64,000 bases of DNA from Bifidobacterium amazonense (GCF_018555435.2 NZ_JAFEJT020000013.1:1-64000); one strand, 5' to 3'; numbered from the stretch's first letter, positions 43,827-55,128 are shown. Numbers and translations are program-made. Notes: generated by a model not told the origin, from the sequence alone.

Positions 43827-45275
43827 ATGTCCGCTGAAGCGAACGTCGGAGTCGTCGGTCTTGCTGCCATGGGCGCCAGCCTGTCGCGCAATCTCGCCCG
43901 TCACGGCAACAAGGTCGCCGTGTTCAACCGTCATTACTCGCGTACCGAGAAGCTCATCGCCGAGCACGGCGACGAGGGCCAGTTCTTCCCGGCCAAGACG
44001 CTCAAGGAGTTCGTCGACTCGCTGAGCAAGCCGCGCACCGCGATCATCATGGTCAAGGCCGGCGCGCCGACCGACGAGATGATCAACGATCTCGCCGATC
44101 TCATGGAGCCGGGCGATATCATCGTCGACGCCGGCAACTCCTACTTCAAGGACACGATCAAGCGCGAGAAGGCGATCCGCGCCCGCGGCCTGCACTTCGT
44201 CGGCTGCGGCGTCTCCGGCGGCGAGGAGGGCGCGCTGCTCGGTCCGTCCATGATGCCCGGCGGCACCGAGGAGTCGTGGAAGACCCTGAAGCCGATCCTC
44301 GAGTCCATCTCCGCGAAGGCGGAGGGTGAGCCGTGCGTGACGCACATCGGTTCGGATGGCGCCGGCCACTTCGTCAAGATGGTGCACAACGGCATCGAAT
44401 ACTCCGATATGCAGCTGATCGCCGAAAGCTACGATCTGATGCGTCGCGGCCTGGGCATGGAGCCGGGCGAGATCGGCGACGTGTTCGAGGAGTGGAACAA
44501 GACCGAGCTGGACTCCTACCTGATCGAGATCACCTCCGAGGTGCTGCACGAGGTCGACAAGAAGACCGGCAAGCCGCTCGTGGACGTGATCGTGGATCAT
44601 GCGGGCATGAAGGGCACCGGCACGTGGACCGTGCAGACGGCGCTCGAGCTGGCCGTGCCGGTCACCGGCATCGGCGAGGCCGTGTTTGCCCGTGGCCTGT
44701 CCTCGCAGGGCGAGCTGCGCGAGGAGGCCCAGCGCCAGAACTTCGAAGGCCCGACCGGCTCGGTCGAGATGCCGCTCGAGGAGCGTCAGGCGTTCGTCAA
44801 CGACATCCGCGAGGCGCTGTACGCGTCCAAGATCGTCGCCTACGCGCAGGGCTTCAACGAGATCACCGCCGCCGCGAAGGAATACGACTGGAACATCGAT
44901 CTGGCCGCGGTGGCCCGCATCTGGCGCGGCGGCTGCATCATCCGCGCGAAGTTCCTCAACCGCATCTCCGACGCGTTCGAGGCCGGCGACGCGAACGTCT
45001 CCCTGCTGTTCGCCCCGTACTTCAAGGACGCGATCGAAACGGCCGAGCGTTCGTGGCGCCGCGTCGTGGCCCGCGCGGTCACCTTCGGCATCCCGGTGCC
45101 GGTGTTCTCCTCCTCGCTGGCCTACTTCGACGGCCTGCGTTCCAAGCGCCTGCCCGCCGCCCTCATCCAGGGCCAGCGCGACTTCTTCGGCGCCCACACC
45201 TACCAGCGCGTCGACGAGCCGGGCACGTTCCATACTTTGTGGGCCGAGCCGGGCCGTAAGGAAATCACTTTGTGA
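43827..45275 (+). CDS. gnd: 6-Phosphogluconate dehydrogenase, right copy
   Basis: 482 aa, identical to 19707-21155. Start after GGAAGGA. The TGA stop (45273-45275) lies in the 16-bp hairpin 45253-45287. Confidence 0.97.
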   Translation: MSAEANVGVVGLAAMGASLSRNLARHGNKVAVFNRHYSRTEKLIAEHGDEGQFFPAKTLKEFVDSLSKPRTAIIMVKAGAPTDEMINDLADLMEPGDIIVDAGNSYFKDTIKREKAIRARGLHFVGCGVSGGEEGALLGPSMMPGGTEESWKTLKPILESISAKAEGEPCVTHIGSDGAGHFVKMVHNGIEYSDMQLIAESYDLMRRGLGMEPGEIGDVFEEWNKTELDSYLIEITSEVLHEVDKKTGKPLVDVIVDHAGMKGTGTWTVQTALELAVPVTGIGEAVFARGLSSQGELREEAQRQNFEGPTGSVEMPLEERQAFVNDIREALYASKIVAYAQGFNEITAAAKEYDWNIDLAAVARIWRGGCIIRAKFLNRISDAFEAGDANVSLLFAPYFKDAIETAERSWRRVVARAVTFGIPVPVFSSSLAYFDGLRSKRLPAALIQGQRDFFGAHTYQRVDEPGTFHTLWAEPGRKEITL

Positions 45276-45580
45276 TTTCCTTACGGCAAGCACAGCCCAG
45301 TGGGCTGTGCTTAGGCTCGGCCTGAGCGAGCCGATAGGCGAGCGAAGGCAGTATTGAGCCCGAGCGTAGCGAGGTCCTTAATTGCAGGGGCCGGAGGCGA
45401 GGACGAGGGGACAGTCCGGTGGACTGTCCCCAGTCCTCAGCCGAGCGGCGACAGCCGCGAGGCAGCATTGAGTCTCGCGCGTAGCGCGAGTCCATAATTG
45501 CAGGGGCCGGAGGCGAGCCGGGTTGTTCTGAAATCACTCTGTGATTCCAGAACGAGGGGACAGTCCGTCGGACCGTCCCC
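45253..45580. repeat. Mosaic of perfect hairpins after gnd, right copy
   Basis: Mirror of 19402-19729. The first stem is 45253-45268 / 45272-45287 and the second 45288-45312. 45581-45781 holds no gene. Confidence 0.8.
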
Positions 45581-45781
45581 AAGGTCCGTAACCACGGGGG
45601 TCGTTCCCAACGGACAGCCCCCGTTTTTCTTTAACAGCGTGATACAAGCCACTCTCAACGCTCAACGTCCACACCCGCCGCGCGTGTCGATGGCCGCCCG
45701 ACGGCCGCCGTGCTAGGCTCGGCATAGCGGCCGCGGTGAAGAGGCCGCAGACGCGTGCAACGCATGGAAACGGAGGCCGTC

Positions 45782-46633
45782 ATGGTGGACGACGCGATAT
45801 TCGATCAGTACCCGCTCGACAGTTGGAAGGATCCCGGTCACCGGATCATGGACCGGTTCTCGCTCGCCGGCAAGAAGGGATTCGTGACCGGCGGAGCGGG
45901 CGGCCTGGGTCGCAACGCCGCGGCAGCGTGGGCGGAGGCCGGCGCCGACGTGGCGATCGTCGATCTGCCGCGCACGAGGGAGACGCTCGAACCGCTGGCG
46001 AAGGAGATGTCCGAACGGTACGGCACGCATGTCGTGCCGCTGTACTGCGACGTGTCGGATCGCGGGCAGGTCGCCGCGCTCAAGTCGTCGCTGGTCGACG
46101 AACTCGGCACGGTCGACGTCGCGTTCATCAACGCGGGCGTGAACGTGCCCGGCGACGATGCCGACGAGCCGTACGAGGTCTGGCAGAGGACGCTCGACAT
46201 CAATCTGACGGGCGCGTATCTGACCGCGCAGGCCGCGCAGCACATCATGCGCGAGCACAAGCACGGCGGTTCGCTGATCTTTACGTCGTCGTTGTCCGCG
46301 CACAACGCGAACTTCATCGCCGGTGGTCCCTCTCCGGTGGCCGCGTACGGCGCGACCAAGGCCGGCATCTACGAGTACGCCCGGTATCTGGCGGCCGCGC
46401 TCGCTCCGTACGGCATCCGGTCGAACGCGATCTCGCCCGGCTACGTGTGGTCGGGTATCTTCGAGGGGCGCATCACGCCCGACGGCCATGATCTGATGAC
46501 CGCGCCCGTGCCGATGCGCCGGTTCGGCACCAACGAGGAGATCGCCTCGGCGGTGCTGTTCCTGGCCAGCGACGCGTCCAGCTACGTCACCGGCACGAAC
46601 CTGCAGGTCGACGGCGGCTACTCCGTGTACTGA
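45782..46633 (+). CDS. Short-chain dehydrogenase/reductase, right copy
   Basis: 283 aa, identical to 18349-19200. TGGAGGLG cofactor motif and YGATK active site; GGAGG before ATG. Confidence 0.88.
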   Translation: MVDDAIFDQYPLDSWKDPGHRIMDRFSLAGKKGFVTGGAGGLGRNAAAAWAEAGADVAIVDLPRTRETLEPLAKEMSERYGTHVVPLYCDVSDRGQVAALKSSLVDELGTVDVAFINAGVNVPGDDADEPYEVWQRTLDINLTGAYLTAQAAQHIMREHKHGGSLIFTSSLSAHNANFIAGGPSPVAAYGATKAGIYEYARYLAAALAPYGIRSNAISPGYVWSGIFEGRITPDGHDLMTAPVPMRRFGTNEEIASAVLFLASDASSYVTGTNLQVDGGYSVY

Positions 46634-46685
46634 TCGTGCCGCGCGCCGACGGTCCTGCATGCCGCAGCTCCGCGTAACGAACGAC

Positions 46686-46732
46686 ACAACAAAGCGCCGG
46701 GCCGCCGATCGGTAAGATCGGCGACCCGGCGC
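46686..46732 (-). terminator. pgl terminator, right copy
   Basis: Mirror of 18250-18296. Confidence 0.85.
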
Positions 46733-46788
46733 AATCGAATATCACAGCCGGACAGCGTAATCGGCCGGCGCAATCAGACATCCGTACG

Positions 46789-47580
46789 TCACAGCTTCGA
46801 GGCCGCGCCCTCGTCGATCATCCACAGCAGCTCCTGCCCGTCGGCGTACGAGCTGGGGGCCATCGGGTTGCGCGGCGCGGCGAACGCCTTCGCCACCGCG
46901 TCGGCCTTGCGCGCCTCGGACGTGAACACCCACGTGTGACGCGAGCGCGCGATCATCGGCACGGTGAGCGTCAGGCGCAGCGGCGGCGGCTTCGGCGAGT
47001 CGCGCACGCCGGCGACGAGCACATGCGGATCGTCGAGACGCACCTGCGGCAGTCCGGGGAACAGCGACGCGAAATGCGCGTCCGGCCCGACGCCGAACAT
47101 CGCGATGTCGAGCGCGGGATCGTCGCCCAGCTCGGACTCGAGCTCGCGCTGATAGTCGGCGGCGGCCCGGGCCAGCACAGCGTCGGTCTCCTCGGCGGAA
47201 GCGGACGCGATCTCGTCGGCCGGACGCACGTCGGCCGGCATCTCGTGGATGTTCGACTCCGGCAGCAGGCCGCCGTCGATCATGCGGGTCAGGAATTCGC
47301 CGCGCGCCTGCTTGGCGTTACGATCGTCGTCGTCCGCGGCGACGAACCGTTCGTCGCCCCACCAGATGTGCACGCGCGACCAGTCGGTCGCCTCGGCGAG
47401 CGGGCTGGCGAGCAGCTCGTGGAAGACGCGGTTGCCGTCGGTGCCGCCGGTCACGGCGATGTCGACGCGCGTGCGGCCCGGCTCGGCGAGCAGGTCGCCG
47501 ATGGTCAGCAGCGTGCGCGCGGCCACGGCCTGCGCCAGCACGGTCGGATTCGGATAGATGATGGTCTTGCGATTGGTCAT
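46789..47580 (-). CDS. pgl: 6-Phosphogluconolactonase, right copy
   Basis: 263 aa, identical to 17402-18193. WWGDER and GVGPDAHFAS motifs. Confidence 0.95.
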   Translation of the reverse strand: MTNRKTIIYPNPTVLAQAVAARTLLTIGDLLAEPGRTRVDIAVTGGTDGNRVFHELLASPLAEATDWSRVHIWWGDERFVAADDDDRNAKQARGEFLTRMIDGGLLPESNIHEMPADVRPADEIASASAEETDAVLARAAADYQRELESELGDDPALDIAMFGVGPDAHFASLFPGLPQVRLDDPHVLVAGVRDSPKPPPLRLTLTVPMIARSRHTWVFTSEARKADAVAKAFAAPRNPMAPSSYADGQELLWMIDEGAASKL

Positions 47581-47592
47581 GACGTTCCTTTG

Positions 47593-47710
47593 CCTGGAAT
47601 CGGCCTACGGCCGATGCGATATTGTTGGCTCGCTACGCTCGCGACGCTCCCTCAGTCAGCCTACGGCTGACAGCTCCCTCAGCCGAGGGAGCCGAGGCTC
47701 CGCCAGCATC
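47593..47710. repeat. Modular intergenic hairpin element, right copy
   Basis: Mirror of 17272-17389 between pgl and opcA. Confidence 0.75.
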
Positions 47711-47778
47711 GGCGGTGTTACGCGGATATTGGCGGAGCGAGTCGGGAATATGGCATTGCGCATGGCGCAATACCGATA

Positions 47779-48759
47779 TCAGTCGGTGGTGTGGATGAGG
47801 TCCCAGCCGCGGGTGATGACCTCGGCGTAGATCTCGTCGGGGTACATGCGGCGCAGCTCCTCGCTCAGGCACTCCTCGAGCGTGCGCGCGGGTACGCTGA
47901 TGGTCTGCGGCGACTGGCCGGGCATGCTGATCACGGCCACGCCCTCCTCCGCGTCCGGGCGCTCAAGGCTGAGCACGCCGTCGGCACGGGTCAGGTACAC
48001 GCCGGTCACGGCGGTCGCGCCCGGCACGTCCTCGACCACGACCGGCACGTTGAGCCGCAGGCGCAGCCAGGCGGCGAGCAGGTCCATCGGCAGGAAGCCC
48101 TTCGGTCCGGTCACGCGCACGGTGCTGATCGGCAGGTGCGGCGGCTGGTCGAGCATCGTCGCCAGCATCGCACGCCAGACCGTCAGACGCGTCCACGACA
48201 TGTCCACGTTCTTCGGCGACCAGTTGCGGCGCAGGTCGCTGATCGTGCGGTACGGGTTCGACGAGCGCATCGCGTCGGTGATGCGGCTGCGGGCCATCGC
48301 GCCGAGCAGGTCCTTCGACGGGTTCGCCGGCGCCTCGGTCGGCCACCAGGCCACGACCGGCGCGTCCGGCACGAGCAGCGGGATCACCAACGTGTCCTGA
48401 TGATGCACCAGTCCGCCGCGCGGATGCAGCACGATGATCTCGCCCGCGCCCGCGTCCGCGCCGAAACGCACCTGGGCGTCCAGATTCGACGTCTCGTCGT
48501 CGGCGGCCGCATCATCCTCCGGCTCGGCCTTCGTCTGCGCGGCTGCCGCGCCACGCTTCGGGCTGATCGCGATCACGCGGCACGGATGCTCGCGGCTGGC
48601 CGCGTTCGCGAGCTCCAGCGCATGCTCCAGTTCGTCCTCGTTCGTCGAGATCAGCAGCGTGAGCACGCGGCCGGTCGCGGACTCGCCGCGCTCCTCGTGC
48701 AGTTCGTCGATCTTGCTCGAGATCTCGCGGGTCCGGGTATTCGGCATATCAATGATCAT
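47779..48759 (-). CDS. opcA: OpcA, right copy
   Basis: 326 aa, identical to 16223-17203. G6PDH assembly factor; its start overlaps the zwf stop by four bases. Confidence 0.95.
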   Translation of the reverse strand: MIIDMPNTRTREISSKIDELHEERGESATGRVLTLLISTNEDELEHALELANAASREHPCRVIAISPKRGAAAAQTKAEPEDDAAADDETSNLDAQVRFGADAGAGEIIVLHPRGGLVHHQDTLVIPLLVPDAPVVAWWPTEAPANPSKDLLGAMARSRITDAMRSSNPYRTISDLRRNWSPKNVDMSWTRLTVWRAMLATMLDQPPHLPISTVRVTGPKGFLPMDLLAAWLRLRLNVPVVVEDVPGATAVTGVYLTRADGVLSLERPDAEEGVAVISMPGQSPQTISVPARTLEECLSEELRRMYPDEIYAEVITRGWDLIHTTD

Positions 48760-50300
48760 GGCATCCTCCAATGGCGTCCGTCGCGGGCGAGCATCTCATC
48801 GGCCTCCTCCGGCCCCCACGTGCCGGAACGGTACGGCTGCGGCTGGCCGAGCGTCGACCAGAACTCCTCGATCGGATCGAGGATCTCCCAGCTCAGCTCC
48901 ACCTCGCGCGTGGTCGGGAACAGCGGCGGCTCGCCGAGCAGCACGTCCAGAATCAGGCGTTCATAGGCTTCCGGCGAGCTTTCGGTAAACGAACGGCCGT
49001 AGCTGAAGTCCATCGACACATCGCGCACCTCCATCGACGAGCCGCCCGGCACCTTCGCGCCGAACCGCATCGTCACGCCCTCGTCGGGCTGCACGCGAAT
49101 CACGATCGCGTTCTTGCCGAGCTCACGCGTCGCCGTCGACTCGAACGGCAGGTGCGGGGCGCGCTTGAAGACGACCGCGATCTCGGTGACGCGCTTGCCC
49201 AGACGCTTGCCGGTGCGCAGATAGAACGGCACGCCGGCCCAGCGGCGCGTATCCAGATCGAGCCGGATCGCCGCGTACGTCTCGGTCGTGGACTGCGGGT
49301 CGATGCCCTTCTCGTCCAGATAGCCGACGACCTCGTGCGAACCCTGCCAGCCGGCCGCGTACTGGCCGCGGGCCGTATGCGCCGCCAGATCGCGCGGAAT
49401 GCGCACGGCGGACAGGATCTTCGTCTTCTCGGCGATCAGATCGGCCGCGGAGAACGAGACCGGCTCCTCCATCGCGGTCAGCGCGAGCAGCTGCAGCAGA
49501 TGGTTCTGGATCACGTCGCGTGCCGCGCCGATGCCGTCGTAGTAGCCGGCGCGACCGGCCACGCCGATGTCCTCGGCCATCGTGATCTGCACGTGGTCGA
49601 CGTAGTTCGCGTTCCAGATCGGCTCGTACATCGCGTTCGCGAAGCGCAGTGCGAGGATGTTCTGCACGGTCTCCTTGCCGAGGTAGTGGTCGATGCGGAA
49701 CACGCTCGACGGGTCGAAGACCTCGGAGACGACGCGGTTGAGATCGTTCGCGCTCGCCAGATCGTGGCCGAACGGCTTCTCGATGATCACGCGCCTCCAC
49801 GCGCCCTCGGTGGAGCGCGACAGGCCGCAGTCGGCCAGCTGGCGGGCGACGATCGGGAAGTCGCGCGGCGGCACGGACATGTAGAACGCGTGGTTGCCGC
49901 GCGTGCCGCGGTCGCGGTCAAGCTCGGCGACTGTGTCCGACAGGCGCTCGAACGCCTTCTTGTCCTCGAACGTGCCCTGCACGAAGCGGATGCCGGAGGC
50001 CAGCTGCTTCCAGGTGGACTCCTTGAACGGGGTGCGGCAGTGCGCGATCACGTTCTCGCGCACGAAATCCTTGAACTGGTCCTCGGTCCAGTCGCGGCGC
50101 GCGAAGCCGGTCAGGCCGAAGCTCGGCGGCAGCAGGCCACGGTTGGCGAGGTCGTAGATGGCGGGCAGCAGCTTTTTGCGCGACAGGTCGCCCGTCACGC
50201 CGAAGATCACGATGCTGCACGGGCCGGCGATGCGCGGCAGGCGCAGATCGCGCGGGTCGCGCAGGGGATTGACCCAAGCGGAGGTTGTGGTTTCACTCAT
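48756..50300 (-). CDS. zwf: Glucose-6-phosphate 1-dehydrogenase, right copy
   Basis: 514 aa, identical to 14682-16226. GVTGDLSRKK cofactor motif and RIDHYLGKE active site. Confidence 0.97.
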   Translation of the reverse strand: MSETTTSAWVNPLRDPRDLRLPRIAGPCSIVIFGVTGDLSRKKLLPAIYDLANRGLLPPSFGLTGFARRDWTEDQFKDFVRENVIAHCRTPFKESTWKQLASGIRFVQGTFEDKKAFERLSDTVAELDRDRGTRGNHAFYMSVPPRDFPIVARQLADCGLSRSTEGAWRRVIIEKPFGHDLASANDLNRVVSEVFDPSSVFRIDHYLGKETVQNILALRFANAMYEPIWNANYVDHVQITMAEDIGVAGRAGYYDGIGAARDVIQNHLLQLLALTAMEEPVSFSAADLIAEKTKILSAVRIPRDLAAHTARGQYAAGWQGSHEVVGYLDEKGIDPQSTTETYAAIRLDLDTRRWAGVPFYLRTGKRLGKRVTEIAVVFKRAPHLPFESTATRELGKNAIVIRVQPDEGVTMRFGAKVPGGSSMEVRDVSMDFSYGRSFTESSPEAYERLILDVLLGEPPLFPTTREVELSWEILDPIEEFWSTLGQPQPYRSGTWGPEEADEMLARDGRHWRMP

Positions 50301-50462
50301 GGTTCCCATCCTAGACGCTCGGTTTCGCCGAGGGCATGGGACGGCTCGGTTCACGGGATGGTTGGCGGCGAAACGTGCGACAGATCACGTTGATCGCTTG
50401 GAGCCATGCGGCGGAACATGTCTTGGACGTCGGTATGTCGGGATGCCGGGTCGCATCCGGGG

Positions 50463-51374
50463 CTACTTCCTCAGCCGCTCCAGCATCCGCCCGTTCAGGT
50501 GGATCTGCGAGCACAGGATAGCCGAGAAGATCAGCACGAAGCCCACGCCGGCCGCCGGCTGGACGCGCTCGCCGTAGAACAGCACCGAAAACAGCAGGCT
50601 GAACACCGTCTCCAGGCACATGATGAGCGACGCCTGCGAGGGCGGCGTGACCTTGAGACCGACGTTCTGCATGATCTGCGCGCACATCGTCGCGCCGAAG
50701 AACAGATAGACGAGGCACGCGAGCACGTTCGGCTCGAGCCAAGCCGCGCTCGGCGCCGGCTCGGTCAGGATCCCTCCGATCAGGCACGCGACGCCGGCGA
50801 CCACGAACTGCGCGAACGTGAGCGCGACCGGGTGGATCGTCTGGCCGAACTTGCCCAGCCAGACCAGATTGAACGAGAACACGCACGCGCACAGCAGCGT
50901 GAGCAGGTCGCCGAGCCCGATCGAGAACCCCCCGAGCCCGGAGCTGAGCGAGACGAAGCCGACGCCGGTCAGGCACAGCGCGGCCGCGACCAGATTGCGT
51001 GCGGTCGGCCGCTGGTGCATGAGCAGCCACGACGTGAACGGCACGATCACGCAGTACGCGGCCGTCAGAAACGCGCTGCGTCCCGGCTCGATCATCGTCA
51101 GGCCGGTCATCTGGCTGACCATCGTGCCCCAGTACGTCGCGCCGACGAGCAGGCCAGGCACGATGATCCGACGGTTGAGATACGGCACGATCTGCCTGCG
51201 GAACAGCACGAGCATGATCGCCGACGCGGCGAGCAGTCGGATCGCCATCAGATACTGCGGCGTGACGACGCTCATCGCGACCTTCGCGGTCGGATAGCTG
51301 CCTCCCCACAGCATCGCGCATGCCAGCAGCATGACCTTGCCGACGGTGGGGGAGAGCGTGAACTTGCGCGGCAT
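50463..51374 (-). CDS. EamA-family transporter, right copy
   Basis: 303 aa, identical to 13608-14519. Ten predicted helices in two repeats; substrate unknown. Confidence 0.9.
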   Translation of the reverse strand: MPRKFTLSPTVGKVMLLACAMLWGGSYPTAKVAMSVVTPQYLMAIRLLAASAIMLVLFRRQIVPYLNRRIIVPGLLVGATYWGTMVSQMTGLTMIEPGRSAFLTAAYCVIVPFTSWLLMHQRPTARNLVAAALCLTGVGFVSLSSGLGGFSIGLGDLLTLLCACVFSFNLVWLGKFGQTIHPVALTFAQFVVAGVACLIGGILTEPAPSAAWLEPNVLACLVYLFFGATMCAQIMQNVGLKVTPPSQASLIMCLETVFSLLFSVLFYGERVQPAAGVGFVLIFSAILCSQIHLNGRMLERLRK

Positions 51375-51540
51375 TGCCCTTGAGCTCCTTCTCGTGAACG
51401 TTGTCCGTTCGTCCGACCGTTCATCCTTTCGGCCGGAACGAAAGCCGACAACAGCTTATCCTCTCGCCGTCCGTCCCGCGCCCCGGCGTGGCGGCCCGGC
51501 CCGGCGCGGGCGTCAGGCCGCTATAGTGACAGGAAGGATA

Positions 51541-51561
51541 TTAGGTAAACCGTTGTCCTAA
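51541..51561. promoter_or_regulatory. ROK operator, right copy
   Basis: Mirror of 13421-13441, with the TATAGT -10 box at 51522-51527 just upstream. Confidence 0.65.
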
Positions 51562-51656
51562 GTCGGGTCCGGCGGGGCCCGGGCCGGCACGGACACCGCC
51601 GATGACGGCGGTTCCGGCGGCGGCGACGGTGCGCGCGAAGCGGAAGGGAAACGGCG

Positions 51657-52886
51657 ATGCCGGCGGCGAGACGAATCGGACAGGACGACCTGCGCAACCA
51701 CAACATGTCGGTGGTGCTGTCGACCGTCGCGCGCTCGCGCACGCCGATGAGCCGCGCGGCGCTCGCCAAAAGCATCGGCCTGACGAAGGCGACCATGTCG
51801 CTGCTGACCGACATTCTCCTCAAAAACGGCGTGCTGCGGGAACTCGCGCCCGTCTCCGAATCCTCGTACGGCCGACCGGCCACGCCGCTGGCGTTCGAAT
51901 CGGGCCGCTGGGCCGGCATCGGCATGCAGATCAACACCGACGGCGTCGGCTATCTGGCGCTCGACATCAGCGGCGGGGTCGTGCTCAGCGACTGGCACGA
52001 ACGCACGATGGTCAACGTCAACCCGGCCACGGCGTTCGCCGAACTCGACGACATGATGCGTCCGGTCGAACGCGAGCTGGCGGAACGCGGCTATCGCGTC
52101 GCCGGGTCAAGCCTCGCGCTGCCCGGCCTGGTGACGAACGGCGACCGCCTGCTCGTCGCACGCAACTTCGGCTGGCACGACATCGACCTGAACCGCTATC
52201 CGGTCTTCTCCCGGCTTTCCGCCACCGCCGACAACGAGGCCACGCTGGCCGCGATCGCGCAGATCCCCGGCTACGCGTCGCAGCGAGCCGACCGCGACTG
52301 GCCGCTCGGACCGCTCGACTCGTTCGTCTACGTGTCCACCGACATCGGCATCGGCGGCGCGTACGTGCGCGAAGGGCAGATCGTACGCGGCGACCATGGC
52401 TTCGCCGGCGAGATCGGACACATCTGCGTCGACCTGCGCGGAACGCTGTGCCGCTGCGGCCGGCACGGCTGCCTCGAGACGATCGCCGGACGCCGCGCGC
52501 TGGCAGTGGCCGCCGGACTGGGCGACGGCGACGCGGCGGTGCGCACCGAACTGCTGCCCGACCTGTACGCGGCGTGGCGCGGCGGCGACACGAAGGCCGC
52601 GCTCGCCGTGGAGAACGCCCTGTCCGCGCTGGCCGCGGCGCTCGCGTCCACGGTGAACATGATCGATATGGAGAACATCGTGCTCGGCGGCCTGTGGAGC
52701 GGGTTCGGCGACGGGCTGCGCGCCGATCTGGAGCGGCGCGTGCAGGCGCAGATCCTCGCGCGCGACGCGGCGCGGGTGCGGCTCATGTTCCCGCCGGTCA
52801 CCGAGCATCCGGCGATGCACGGCGCGGCCGTGATGGGCCTGCGCCGGCTGTTCGACAACCCGATGGGATTCATGTCGGTCGACTGA
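51657..52886 (+). CDS. ROK-family regulator (XylR-like), right copy
   Basis: 409 aa, identical to 12096-13325. N-terminal HTH plus ROK domain with the zinc block CRCGRHGCLE; upstream of xylA. Confidence 0.93.
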   Translation: MPAARRIGQDDLRNHNMSVVLSTVARSRTPMSRAALAKSIGLTKATMSLLTDILLKNGVLRELAPVSESSYGRPATPLAFESGRWAGIGMQINTDGVGYLALDISGGVVLSDWHERTMVNVNPATAFAELDDMMRPVERELAERGYRVAGSSLALPGLVTNGDRLLVARNFGWHDIDLNRYPVFSRLSATADNEATLAAIAQIPGYASQRADRDWPLGPLDSFVYVSTDIGIGGAYVREGQIVRGDHGFAGEIGHICVDLRGTLCRCGRHGCLETIAGRRALAVAAGLGDGDAAVRTELLPDLYAAWRGGDTKAALAVENALSALAAALASTVNMIDMENIVLGGLWSGFGDGLRADLERRVQAQILARDAARVRLMFPPVTEHPAMHGAAVMGLRRLFDNPMGFMSVD

Positions 52887-52938
52887 GCCGGGCGTCGTGT
52901 CGGCTGTGCCGATCGTTGCGCCGGCTGTGCGGCTGCCA

Positions 52939-52949
52939 TAAACCGTTGA
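52939..52949. promoter_or_regulatory. Possible XylR-type operator core, right copy
   Basis: TAAACCGTTGA; mirror of 12033-12043. Confidence 0.35.
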
Positions 52950-52994
52950 TATTATTGGCGACTCGCCGTATCGCGCCCGATTAAGTTCATTGAT

Positions 52995-53024
52995 TTGACA
53001 AAGATAGTTAAATGGTTTTATATT
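52995..53024 (+). promoter_or_regulatory. xylA promoter, right copy
   Basis: TTGACA, 18 bases, TATATT. Confidence 0.8.
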
Positions 53025-53106
53025 TATTCATGTCAGCCGGCGGAACGCAAAGACCGCGAAGCCGGAACGAAGAAGTACATACACCAACCGCACCGAAAAG
53101 GAGACC

Positions 53107-54456
53107 ATGATGGGTCTGTGGGATGTTGACAAGATCGAGTACGTCGGCCGCACCAAGGGACCGCAGGAGGGCCTCGCGTTCCACTACTACGACGCCGACC
53201 GCGTCGTCGCCGGCAAGAAGATGAAGGACTGGCTGCGCTTCGGCGTCGCCTGGTGGCACACCTTCAACCAGGAGCTCGTCGATCCGTTCGGCACCGGCAC
53301 CGCGCACCGCCCGTACTACAAGTACAGCGATCCGATGGACCAGGCGCTCGCCAAGGTCGACTACGCCTTCGAGCTGTTCACCAAGCTCGGCGTCGAGTAC
53401 TTCTGCTTCCACGACCGCGACATCGCCCCGGAGGGCGACACCCTGCGCGAGACCAACGCCAACCTCGACAAGGTCGTCGACAAGATCGAGGAGAACATGA
53501 AGGCCACCGGCGTCAAGCTGCTGTGGAACACCTCCTCCCTGTTCACCAACCCGCGCTTCGTGTCCGGCGCCGCCACCTCGCCGTTCGCCGACATCTACGC
53601 CTACGCCGCCGGCCAGCTCAAGAAGAGCCTCGAGATCGGCAAGCGCCTCGGCGCCGAGAACTACGTGTTCTGGGGCGGCCGTGAAGGCTACGAGAACCTG
53701 TGGAACACCGAGATGAAGCGCGAGACCGACCACATCGCCAAGTTCTTCCACATGTGCGCCGACTATGCCAAGGAGATCGGCTTCGACGCCCAGTTCCTCA
53801 TCGAGCCGAAGCCGAAGGAGCCGACGCTGCACCAGTACGACTTCGATGCGGCCACCGCCATCGAGTTCCTGCGCAGCCACGACCTGACCGACGTCTTCAA
53901 GCTCAACCTCGAAGGCAACCACGCCAACCTGGCCGGCCACACCTACCAGCACGAGATCCGCGTGGCCCGCGAAAACGGCTTCCTCGGCTCCCTCGACGCC
54001 AACCAGGGCGACAAGCTCATCGGCTGGGACATGGACGAGTTCCCGACCGATCTGTACGAGACCGTCGCCGTCATGTGGGAGGTCCTGCAGGCTGGCTCCA
54101 TCGGCCCCCACGGTGGCCTGAACTTCGACGCCAAGCCGCGCCGCACCTCCTTCTACGCCGAGGACCTGTTCCGTTCGCACGTCGCCGGCATGGACTCCTA
54201 CGCCGCCGGCCTGCTGGTCGCCGACAAGATGAACCGCGACGGCTTCATCCAGGACCTCATGGCCGAGCGCTACAGCTCCTACGATTCCGGCATCGGCGCG
54301 ACCATCGAGAACGGCACCGCCACGCTGGCCTCCCTCGAGGAGTACGCGATCGACAAGCCGCAGTCCGAGCTCATCGCCGCGACCAAGTCCGATCACCTCG
54401 AGTCCGTCAAGGCGACGATCAACAACTACATCGTCGACGCGCTGGCTGAGGCGTGA
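53107..54456 (+). CDS. xylA: Xylose isomerase, right copy
   Basis: 449 aa, identical to 10526-11875. [10 protein letters not shown] and metal-site blocks; converts xylose to xylulose. Confidence 0.98.
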   Translation: MMGLWDVDKIEYVGRTKGPQEGLAFHYYDADRVVAGKKMKDWLRFGVAWWHTFNQELVDPFGTGTAHRPYYKYSDPMDQALAKVDYAFELFTKLGVEYFCFHDRDIAPEGDTLRETNANLDKVVDKIEENMKATGVKLLWNTSSLFTNPRFVSGAATSPFADIYAYAAGQLKKSLEIGKRLGAENYVFWGGREGYENLWNTEMKRETDHIAKFFHMCADYAKEIGFDAQFLIEPKPKEPTLHQYDFDAATAIEFLRSHDLTDVFKLNLEGNHANLAGHTYQHEIRVARENGFLGSLDANQGDKLIGWDMDEFPTDLYETVAVMWEVLQAGSIGPHGGLNFDAKPRRTSFYAEDLFRSHVAGMDSYAAGLLVADKMNRDGFIQDLMAERYSSYDSGIGATIENGTATLASLEEYAIDKPQSELIAATKSDHLESVKATINNYIVDALAEA

Positions 54457-54458
54457 GT

Positions 54459-54479
54459 CGAAAGCCCGATGGGCTTTCG
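54459..54479 (+). terminator. Hairpin downstream of xylA, right copy
   Basis: CGAAAGCCC-GAT-GGGCTTTCG. The following 54480-54973 is the mirrored noncoding stretch. Confidence 0.6.
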
Positions 54480-54973
54480 GAGTAGCTTCAGGCGAGGTTG
54501 AGGCGATAGCCGATACCGAGCGAATGCCGGGCGCACGCAGCACTCCGCGGTTGCGGGACGAGGCGTGCGCCGACCGATAATCCGACTGGCCGCTGTATTA
54601 CGGCTTCGGCTGATGCGACGGCCGGACGGATCGCCGGAAATCTGCCGGCGGCCATGCCGGCGGGTTCCGTTTCCTCTGTTCCTGTTTCCTTTCCCCTTCC
54701 CGCCGGCCGAGCCCGCGGTGCGTATCCTGTTCGGGGTGCGACGCGGACTCGGCCGTGCCCGGGGCAATGCCGTTTGTGACATTCCCTACATTTGCCGATA
54801 TTCTTCCTACCGCTTCCGGACAACGGCGTCCGGACCCATTACGATACCCTTCTACGATGCCCGCCCGCGCGGCAGGCGCACGCAACATGCCCTCGCCATC
54901 GCCCGCAACATCGCCCGTCTACAATCCGTAACCGTCGGGTTGTCCATCACTTCGCACGAAAGGACCGATCGAC

Positions 54974-55060
54974 ATGACCATCGCAGCCCTCACCGCCTTC
55001 GTCCTCTCCCTCGTCGGCATCGCCCTGCGCGACCGTCTGCGCCGCAACGGCTGGATGTAG
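54974..55060 (+). CDS. Putative 28-residue membrane peptide, right copy
   Basis: Identical to 9922-10008: hydrophobic helix plus RDRLRR tail. GAAAGGA before ATG, TACAAT at 54920-54925. Confidence 0.5.
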   Translation: MTIAALTAFVLSLVGIALRDRLRRNGWM

Positions 55061-55128
55061 GCATTCCGCAAACCATCGTCGCACGCCGTCTGCACGCACA
55101 TCGCAGTCGTGCAGCTGGCGTGTTCCCA